Shown here: piece after piece, positions 6,900 to 11,744 of the stretch
Layout of the letters: each line of letters opens with the position of its first letter
Numbering within the stretch: the first letter of the stretch is position 1
Assembly: GCA_003219115.1 (NCBI GenBank)
Contig: QHPN01000234.1
Location: 1-12,694, forward strand
Source of the DNA: Verrucomicrobiota bacterium
GTDB lineage: Bacteria > Verrucomicrobiota > Verrucomicrobiia > Chthoniobacterales > UBA10450
DNA length: 12,694 nt
Direction: 5' to 3'
Notes under the pieces: generated by a model
Seen by the model: the letters and a program-made list of their open reading frames with translations, nothing else
Told to the model about the DNA's origin: nothing
Database searches by the model: none
Made by a program: the position numbers and the translations under genes

Positions 6900-6962
6900 T
6901 CGGGCAATCCCGAGCGCGGTCGACCTGTCGGTTTTAATGGGCCGGCAAGCGGTGCGCTTGCC
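6900..6962 (+). repeat. Two hairpins between aguB and the HD-domain gene
   Basis: TCGGG / CCCGA with a four-base loop (6900-6913) follows the aguB stop, without a T-run. It is followed by GGCAAGCG / CGCTTGCC with loop GTG (6944-6962), an eight-base stem with the same three-base-loop design as the other palindromes in the window. It overlaps the earliest possible start (6937) of the next gene, which argues that the true start is further downstream. Confidence 0.65.
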
Positions 6963-7020
6963 TTACAATGGCTATTGCCCGCAATTGCAAATGCGACCAG
7001 CGTCGCGCTACCTTGATCAT

Positions 7021-8058
7021 GTGACGTTAGAGCTTCTTACCATCAGCGAAATTCGACGACGAGCTCAGGATGGGTTCGTCACCGCGCGCGTGCATGCCCA
7101 GGTGGAAAGCGCGTCGGCCAAGGCCACGCGTGAGGGCAAACCGTATTGCGAAATCAGTCTCGCCGATGCCTGCGACCGAATGACGCTGCGGGTTTGGGAC
7201 AACCATCCGGATTACAAGACATGCAGCGCCCTGCAGGACGGCGATTTCATCGAGATCGATGGCGAATTTGCCCAGCATCAGCAATTCGGGCTGGAAGCGA
7301 AAACATGGAAATCGCGGACGCTCACGAGCGACGAGATTGCGAGTCTTCTCGCCGGACCGCCGGAGCTGCGGGCCAAGCAAGTGGCCGATTCCCTTTTTAT
7401 CGATCAAACCGTGGCAGCGATTTCCGATCCGCGTTTGCGCGGAATCTGCCAGTTATTCTTGAAAGATTTTGGCGACCGCTTTCGGCGCACAGCGGCGGCG
7501 CGCAATTATCATCACGCTCGTCGAGGCGGCCTGGTTGAGCACACTGCCCAGATGATGCGAGTGGCCCTCGGGCTTTGCCCGATTTATCAGCAACTTAATC
7601 GCGATCTGCTCGTATCCGGGATTCTCTTCCACGATTCCGGAAAGCTCTGGGAAAATCATTTGCCGGAAGATGGATTCACCATGGGCTACGACGAGCGCGG
7701 CGAATTGATGGGGCACATCTCGATCGGGCTCGAGCTTGTAAACTCGCTCTGGCGAAAGTTGCAGACAGAAGAGAGCACACGAGCCTGGGAAAATCTGGTA
7801 CCGCCGTCGGAGGATTGCCGGTTACATTTGCTGCATCTGATCGCGTCGCACCATGGCGACATGCAATTCGGATCGCCGGTTTATCCCAAGACGCCGGAAG
7901 CGATGACGTTGCATTACATCGATAACATGGACGCGCGTTTGGAAATGTTTGCGGCTGGTTATCTGACGGCGAAACCGATTGCCGATCGCATCTTCGATCG
8001 AGTCCGGCCCTTGCCGGGGAATTTGGTGAAATCGCTGGAGAAATTTGTGTCTGGGTAG
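7021..8058 (+). CDS. OB-fold plus HD-domain phosphohydrolase, YhaM-like 3'-5' exonuclease family
   Basis: The product (345 residues from the GTG at 7021) has an N-terminal nucleic-acid-binding OB-fold (residues ~10-105: VTARVHAQVESASAKATREG, then LRVWDNHPDY and DFIEIDGEF). A C-terminal HD domain carries metal ligands at YHHARRGGLVEH (residues ~163-174), HD at 204-205 (LFHDSGKLWE), HHGD at 277-280 and HYIDNMD at 298-304. This order is that of YhaM/CBF1-type proteins, which degrade RNA or single-stranded DNA from the 3' end; the substrate here is inferred. Start choice: GTG 7021 leads into LTISEIR, where related proteins begin. ATG 6991 and 6937 are in frame but give atypical sequence, and 6937 precedes a hairpin. 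The TAG stop (8056-8058) lies within the GTAG of a palindrome. Confidence 0.82.
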   Translation: MTLELLTISEIRRRAQDGFVTARVHAQVESASAKATREGKPYCEISLADACDRMTLRVWDNHPDYKTCSALQDGDFIEIDGEFAQHQQFGLEAKTWKSRTLTSDEIASLLAGPPELRAKQVADSLFIDQTVAAISDPRLRGICQLFLKDFGDRFRRTAAARNYHHARRGGLVEHTAQMMRVALGLCPIYQQLNRDLLVSGILFHDSGKLWENHLPEDGFTMGYDERGELMGHISIGLELVNSLWRKLQTEESTRAWENLVPPSEDCRLHLLHLIASHHGDMQFGSPVYPKTPEAMTLHYIDNMDARLEMFAAGYLTAKPIADRIFDRVRPLPGNLVKSLEKFVSG

Positions 8059-8215
8059 CGCGCGTCTCGCGTGTTGGTGCTGGCGTCCTCGCCAGCACGG
8101 ACTTTTCGACACGGGTCGCTGTAGGACGAGCCAATCATTACGGGAAGATTGTTTCAGCCAGACACCGAAAGCCCGAGGCCGGACTGGCGTTGCACGCGAG
8201 AGACGCGCGCGCTAC
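8055..8215. repeat. Inverted pair of GTAG-led hairpins (BIME-like) between convergent genes
   Basis: The left unit, plus strand: GTAG (8055-8058), CGCGCG, loop TCT, CGCGTG (8059-8073). The right unit, minus strand: GTAG (8215-8212), CGCGCGCG, loop TCT, CTCGCGTG (8211-8193). Between them lie a nine-base perfect stem GTGCTGGCG / CGCCAGCAC (8077-8098) and a tail with GCCGGACTGGCGT, shared with the cluster at 5886-6010. Two head-to-head REPs around a spacer is the layout of a BIME. The TAG stops of both flanking genes are the last three bases of each GTAG. It probably also serves as a bidirectional transcript end. Confidence 0.8.
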
Positions 8216-9096
8216 CCAATCCGCCGTTTGGCTTCGGCCAGATAAGTCTCGTCGATTTCGAACCCGATAAATCTCGGAACGCCACATCGCTGCGCGGCAA
8301 TCGCCGAATTCCCGATTCCGAGAAACGGATCCAGCATCGTCGTCACCTTTTCGACTCCGTGTAAACGAATGCCGTTCTCCGCCAGCTCGACTGGAAATGT
8401 CGCTGGATGCGGGCGTTCCTTATCGCGGCTTTGAATGGTTTCATAGGGAATGAACCAGGTGTTCCCGCGGCAGCGGCGATCGTGTCCGCCAGTATGCGAC
8501 CAGCGGGCAATATTCGTCTTGTCCTGATATGGCACGCCAAGGGCGAGCCGATTGAGCTCAACCCGGCCGGTCTTTGTGAAGTAAAAAATGTATTCGTGGC
8601 AATCATTCAGGAAACGATGTGAGTTGATCGGCTTGAAATGTCCGCGGGAGACGATTTCACCGTCTTGCTCCTCGATGCTGATCGATTTGATCCAGTGAAT
8701 GGTATTTTGTAAGACGAACAGATCGCGCAGTTCCAGCACCAGCTCGTGGGGAAACATCGGATTGGCAGGTGCCGCACCGACGTTCAGAAAAAATGAACCG
8801 TCAGGTTTAAGCAGGCGCGCGATTTCCGCAGCCCAGGTTTTGCACCAGCGCAAATAACCGGTGCGATCGGCGCGATCGGAAAATTCCGAATACCGGATTC
8901 CGAGATTGTACGGCGGTGAGGTGACGACGAGATCGATAGATGCCGCCGGCAATTTCGCCATTCCGCGCACGCAATCTTCGTGGAGGAGATCGAACGCAGT
9001 CGTTCCGAGAGATGCTGACGGCGGACGGACCTCGCCCAAGCTGAGAAGACTTTGGAGAGCTCCCTTGCTCTGGCTCGGGATGACGGGCACTCGCAT
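8212..9096 (-). CDS. Site-specific DNA methyltransferase, beta-class (N4-cytosine or N6-adenine)
   Basis: This protein transfers a methyl group from S-adenosylmethionine to an exocyclic amino group in DNA. Catalytic motif IV, TSPPYN, lies at residues ~59-64 and the SAM-binding motif I, DPFLGIGNSA, at ~256-265, so the motif order is IV before I, as in the beta class. SPPY rather than DPPY favours N4-cytosine methylation, but this is not decisive. Between them are PDGSFFLNVG, HWIKSISIEE, FYFTKTGRVELNRL and a ~100-residue target-recognition part. No restriction endonuclease gene is adjacent, so it looks like an orphan methyltransferase. Start: ATG 9096 has AAGGTG five bases upstream; GTG 9102 is an alternative. 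The first ~33 residues are probably not conserved: their DNA resembles a dispersed repeat (GTCATCCCGAGC, also at 10081), and a TTG near 9039 could be the older start. Confidence 0.85.
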   Translation of the reverse strand: MRVPVIPSQSKGALQSLLSLGEVRPPSASLGTTAFDLLHEDCVRGMAKLPAASIDLVVTSPPYNLGIRYSEFSDRADRTGYLRWCKTWAAEIARLLKPDGSFFLNVGAAPANPMFPHELVLELRDLFVLQNTIHWIKSISIEEQDGEIVSRGHFKPINSHRFLNDCHEYIFYFTKTGRVELNRLALGVPYQDKTNIARWSHTGGHDRRCRGNTWFIPYETIQSRDKERPHPATFPVELAENGIRLHGVEKVTTMLDPFLGIGNSAIAAQRCGVPRFIGFEIDETYLAEAKRRIG

Positions 9097-9191
9097 TGCC
9101 ACACCTTATGAAGAAACAACCGCGGGTACAAGTCTATTTTGCCGATAATCAAAGGTGAGGGGGACGGCTCGACCATTGCGATTGCGGGAAT

Positions 9192-9249
9192 CGGTAGGGC
9201 GACGCTCTGCGAAGTCAAGTCGTATTCGCAGCCGGCACGATTGCGAATA
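9192..9249 (+). repeat. Repeat copy and inverted repeat upstream of thiG
   Basis: GGTAGGGCGACGCTCTGCGA (9193-9212) is the second copy of the repeat at 5178, with GTAG at 9194-9197. It is followed by an eight-base perfect inverted repeat, TATTCGCA (9223-9230) / TGCGAATA (9242-9249), ending 11 bases before the thiG start codon. The inverted repeat could be an operator or a leader hairpin, or simply part of the repeat. The segment 9097-9260 between the divergent genes must contain both promoters, but I cannot place them. Confidence 0.5.
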
Positions 9250-9260
9250 TGTTTACTTAG

Positions 9261-10052
9261 ATGTCGGATAAGCCGTCCAAGTTAAAAATTGCCGACCGCG
9301 AATTTACTTCGCGGTTGCTCGTCGGCACAGGGAAATTTTCTTCGAACGAAGCGATGCGCGACGCTCTCATTGCCAGCGGGACCGAGATTGTGACGGTGGC
9401 GCTGCGGCGGGCCGATCTTTCCGGTAAACACGATCCGTTTGCGAACATCCTCGATTTCATCGACCCGAAGAAGTTTCTGTTGTTGCCAAACACGAGCGGC
9501 GCGCGCGATGCGGATGACGCGGTGCGAATCGCGCGACTGGCGGCCAGCGCGGGATTGCCGACGTGGGTGAAACTCGAGATTCATCCTGACCCGCATTATC
9601 TGCTGCCCGATCCGGTCGAGACGCTGGCGGCGGCAGAGATCTTGGTAAAGGAAGGTTTCACCGTCCTGCCCTATATCAATGCCGATCCAGTGCTGGCAAA
9701 ACGATTGCAGGATGTAGGCACAGCGACAGTGATGCCGCTTGGGTCGCCGATCGGAAGTAGTCGCGGAATCGAGACGCGGGCGCAGATCGAGATCATCATC
9801 GAACAAGCCACCGTCCCCGTAGTGGTGGATGCCGGACTGGGTGCGCCGAGCCAGGCGGCGGAAGCGATGGAGATGGGTGCGGACGCCGTTCTGGTAAATA
9901 CCGCGATCGCGATCGCATCCGACCCGAATCGAATGGCGCGCGCCTTTAAGATGGCGGTCGAGGCCGGGCGCGAAGCGCGCGAGATTGGACTGGCCGAGAA
10001 ACGTTGGAGCGCATCGGCGACAAGCCCGGTGAGCGAATTTTTTTCGGATTAG
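9261..10052 (+). CDS. thiG: Thiazole synthase
   Basis: ThiG condenses 1-deoxy-D-xylulose 5-phosphate, dehydroglycine and ThiS-thiocarboxylate into the thiazole phosphate moiety of thiamine. The 263-residue protein is full length and highly recognisable: SRLLVGTGKFSSNEAMRDAL, LLPNTSGARDADDAVRIARL, WVKLEIHPDPHYLLPDPVET (Lys104 is the Schiff-base lysine), LVKEGFTVLPYINADPVLA, VMPLGSPIGSSRGI and a phosphate-binding end, ADAVLVNTAIAIASDP. The ATG at 9261 matches the family. It stands alone: no thiS, thiH, thiO, thiF or thiE adjoins it, and I see no TPP riboswitch motif upstream, so the partner genes must be elsewhere. Confidence 0.95.
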   Translation: MSDKPSKLKIADREFTSRLLVGTGKFSSNEAMRDALIASGTEIVTVALRRADLSGKHDPFANILDFIDPKKFLLLPNTSGARDADDAVRIARLAASAGLPTWVKLEIHPDPHYLLPDPVETLAAAEILVKEGFTVLPYINADPVLAKRLQDVGTATVMPLGSPIGSSRGIETRAQIEIIIEQATVPVVVDAGLGAPSQAAEAMEMGADAVLVNTAIAIASDPNRMARAFKMAVEAGREAREIGLAEKRWSASATSPVSEFFSD

Positions 10053-10078
10053 CTCGTCCTTCCGTGCGGAGCGTACGT

Positions 10079-10106
10079 GTGTCATCCCGAGCGAAGCTGA
10101 GGGATC
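10079..10106. repeat. Dispersed short palindrome (GTCATCCCGAGC type) after thiG
   Basis: The sequence from 10081, GTCATCCCGAGCGAAGCTGA, continuing GGGAT, folds with outer arms ATCCC / GGGAT and inner arms AGC / GCT around GAA. The 12-mer GTCATCCCGAGC occurs again on the minus strand at 9084-9073 inside the 5' part of the methyltransferase gene. It follows the thiG stop by about 30 bases. Similar short palindromes are widespread in environmental bacterial genomes (general knowledge). Confidence 0.55.
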
Positions 10107-10150
10107 CCGTCCAAGTTACCTTAAAGATTCCGCCTCGGGATCACCGTTTT

Positions 10151-10384
10151 CTAAATCTTGCTTGCCGCTAACTCACGCGCGCCGGCGTCATTGTAAAACT
10201 CGATTTGTCGTCCACCGAGCCGGGAGACAACGCGCCAGCCGTTATCCAGGGCAAACTCTTCAAGCTCATCGGGTGACATCGATTTCAAAGCGGCGAGCTC
10301 GGATGGATGAGTGATGAAACACTCCGGTTTGGTCGAGAGCACCCGCGCTATTTTGTTTTCGACGGCGATCAAATTCGGGCTCAT
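10151..10384 (-). CDS. Hypothetical protein, 77 residues
   Basis: I do not recognise this protein. It is mostly helical in appearance (SPNLIAVENKIARVLSTKPE, then ELAALKSMSPDELEEFALDN), followed by a likely strand pair, GWRVVSRLGGRQIEFYNDAG. It has no signal peptide, no membrane segment, no clear catalytic motif, and a single cysteine. The composition is protein-like, and its ATG (10384-10382) overlaps the TGA of the upstream small gene by four bases, which supports translation as a coupled pair. It lies convergent to thiG across a short repeat-bearing gap. Confidence 0.55.
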   Translation of the reverse strand: MSPNLIAVENKIARVLSTKPECFITHPSELAALKSMSPDELEEFALDNGWRVVSRLGGRQIEFYNDAGARELAASKI

Positions 10385-10521
10385 CGGTGACGTTTTCTTC
10401 CCCTTGAAGTAATCGGGGTGCGCAAAACTGGCGGCGGTTTGTCCGGACGATTTAATTTTTCCCGCAAGGCGAGATGCGCTTTGTGAGAGGGCGACGGGCC
10501 GCGCACATTCGGTTTTTCCAT
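10381..10521 (-). CDS. Small basic hypothetical protein, 46 residues
   Basis: Starting at ATG 10521 the product is MEKPNVRGPSPSHKAHLALR followed by a proline- and basic-rich tail ending in SRGRKRHR. It is strongly positively charged, with no membrane segment, so binding to nucleic acid or the ribosome is conceivable, but no family is recognised. GGGG sits a few bases upstream of the ATG as a possible ribosome-binding site. The frame is open to 10569, but that extension (IREIRVIRG) comes from a tandem repeat. The TGA stop overlaps the start of the 77-residue gene (ATGA). Confidence 0.45.
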   Translation of the reverse strand: MEKPNVRGPSPSHKAHLALREKLNRPDKPPPVLRTPITSRGRKRHR

Positions 10522-10542
10522 ATACCCCACTAGGACTTTACC

Positions 10543-10569
10543 GCGGATTACGCGGATTTCACGGATCAC
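10543..10569 (+). repeat. Three degenerate tandem 9-mers
   Basis: GCGGATTAC, GCGGATTTC and ACGGATCAC lie head to tail just upstream of the small minus-strand gene pair. The repeat is short and of unknown role; it could lie within or near a promoter. Confidence 0.5.
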
Positions 10570-10578
10570 TTTCGCGGT

Positions 10579-10640
10579 GTAGAGGCGTTTGTGCCAAACG
10601 CCTGATTACCAAACTTGGCGCTCTCCAGGGCGAGCGCCAC
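10579..10640 (+). repeat. GTAG-led hairpin and second palindrome before the LOR/SDH gene
   Basis: GTAG (10579-10582) is followed by a nine-base perfect stem, AGGCGTTTG / CAAACGCCT, around loop TGC (10583-10603). A second stem, TGGCGCTC / GAGCGCCA (10616-10639), has an eight-base loop. This is the cleanest GTAG-plus-triplet-loop unit in the window besides that at 972. The remaining bases to 10693 hold nothing recognisable apart from whatever promoter drives the downstream pair. Confidence 0.75.
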
Positions 10641-10693
10641 AACAACTTCCGTAAGACGCTGGCGTACAACCATCGTTCGGTTAGATTTCGCGG

Positions 10694-10933
10694 ATGTTTT
10701 CGGAAACGATCGAGTTACGCGGGCACATTATCGATTCACTCACCTTGACGAAAATTCTCGATCAGATCGTGACTCGCGGCGCCGCTTTTAACACCGTTGA
10801 ATTCCGCATTGGCCAAAAACGTGCGGACCAGAGTTTTGCCCGGATCGAGATCACGGCACCATCGCAAGAGGTCCTCGACGGCTTGATCACGCTCCTGCGC
10901 GAACAGGGCGCAGAAGTGACGCCTCGGAAGTAA
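10694..10933 (+). CDS. Stand-alone LOR/SDH-type conserved domain protein
   Basis: The 79-residue product matches the N-terminal conserved region of the LOR/SDH bifunctional-enzyme family (the TIGR00300-like part of archaeal-type ornithine cyclodeaminases and of cyanobacterial AgrE/ArgZ): FSETIELRGHIIDSLTLTKI, then FNTVEFRIGQKRADQSFARI and a closing beta-alpha unit up to EQGAEV. In the known large proteins this domain is followed by an NAD-binding ornithine cyclodeaminase-like part; here the gene ends without it. One base separates its stop from the start of the ArgZ-like gene, so the two are almost certainly co-transcribed. Role inferred: a partner or regulatory subunit for the arginine dihydrolase, perhaps as an ACT-like ligand-binding fold. 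Assignment is from recalled family patterns. Confidence 0.72.
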   Translation: MFSETIELRGHIIDSLTLTKILDQIVTRGAAFNTVEFRIGQKRADQSFARIEITAPSQEVLDGLITLLREQGAEVTPRK

Positions 10934-10934
10934 G

Positions 10935-11744
10935 ATGCGCGAATTGCTGCTTTGTCCGCCGGATTACTACGGCATCGAGTACGAAATCAATCCCTGGATG
11001 AGCCGGGCGCGGGGTACCGAAAGTGAGCTCGCCAAATCACAATGGGAAGGATTGCGCCAAGCTCTGGCATCTCTCGACAGCAAAATCGAGCTGGTGCCGC
11101 CCCAGCCGAAACTGCCCGACATGGTCTTCACCGCCAACGCCGGGCTGGCTGTCGGCCGGAAATTTATCCCGAGCAATTTTCGTTATCCGGAACGGGCGGG
11201 CGAAGCCCCCTATTTCAGGCACTGGATGGAAGAGCATGGATACGAAACCATATGGTTACCGGACAATTTGTATTTCGAGGGCGAAGGCGACGCCTTGTTT
11301 AGCAACGATATCCTCTTTTGCGGGTACAAATTCCGCAGCGACATCCAATCGCATCGCGCGGTCGGCGAACTGCTGCGTTGTCTGGTTATATCCGTCGAGC
11401 TGGCGGACCCGCGCTTTTATCATCTCGATACCTGCTTTTGTCCGTTGCCAGACGGAAGTGTATTCTGGTTTCCAAATGCCTTCGACGAGTACGGTCAGCG
11501 CGCCATTCGGGCTCATGTCAAAGAGCTCATCGACGTGGAGGAAGAAGAAGCCAAACATTTCTCCTGCAACGCCGTCGTTCTGGGTCGTGACATCGTTTTG
11601 CCGGAAGGCGCCCCAAATCTCGTTAAAACGCTAGCGAATCGTGGCTATCAATGTCACGAGCTACCGATGTCGGAATTCATCAAGGCCGGTGGCGCCTGCA
11701 AATGTCTGACGATGTTTTTGCCGCAAAGAGAGGCGGTGGAGTAA
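10935..11744 (+). CDS. argZ: ArgZ-like arginine dihydrolase (guanidine-modifying enzyme)
   Basis: ArgZ-type enzymes hydrolyse arginine to ornithine, CO2 and two ammonia; related enzymes are arginine deiminases and dimethylarginine hydrolases. The 269-residue product follows the N-terminal catalytic half of cyanobacterial ArgZ/AgrE closely: INPWM, PDMVFTANAGL, GEAPYFRHWMEEHGY, FEGEGDALF, GYKFRS, RFYHLDTCFCPL, FSCNAVVLG and EFIKAGGACKCLT. Candidate catalytic residues are Asn68, His163 and Cys257, matching the reported ArgZ Asn71, His168 and Cys264 (recalled); the retained Asn argues for dihydrolase rather than simple deiminase activity. It is a single domain; the LOR/SDH segment that would be fused behind it in cyanobacteria is encoded just before it. 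Its TAA lies inside a long palindrome, and its last 84 bases overlap the convergent polX frame. Confidence 0.82.
   Translation: MRELLLCPPDYYGIEYEINPWMSRARGTESELAKSQWEGLRQALASLDSKIELVPPQPKLPDMVFTANAGLAVGRKFIPSNFRYPERAGEAPYFRHWMEEHGYETIWLPDNLYFEGEGDALFSNDILFCGYKFRSDIQSHRAVGELLRCLVISVELADPRFYHLDTCFCPLPDGSVFWFPNAFDEYGQRAIRAHVKELIDVEEEEAKHFSCNAVVLGRDIVLPEGAPNLVKTLANRGYQCHELPMSEFIKAGGACKCLTMFLPQREAVE

Noticed and set aside
6900..6913. Intrinsic terminator after aguB
   Set aside because: The stem is only five base pairs and no T-run follows.
8212..9096. Complete restriction-modification system
   Set aside because: Neighbours on both sides are the HD hydrolase and thiG; no endonuclease or specificity gene is present, so only an orphan methyltransferase is supported.
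9097..9260. TPP riboswitch upstream of thiG
   Set aside because: The conserved TPP aptamer words (CUGAGA and the ACCUGA-type pyrophosphate helix) are absent.
969..10640. CRISPR array
   Set aside because: The repeats are variable palindromes scattered between genes, with no constant repeat-spacer periodicity and no cas genes.
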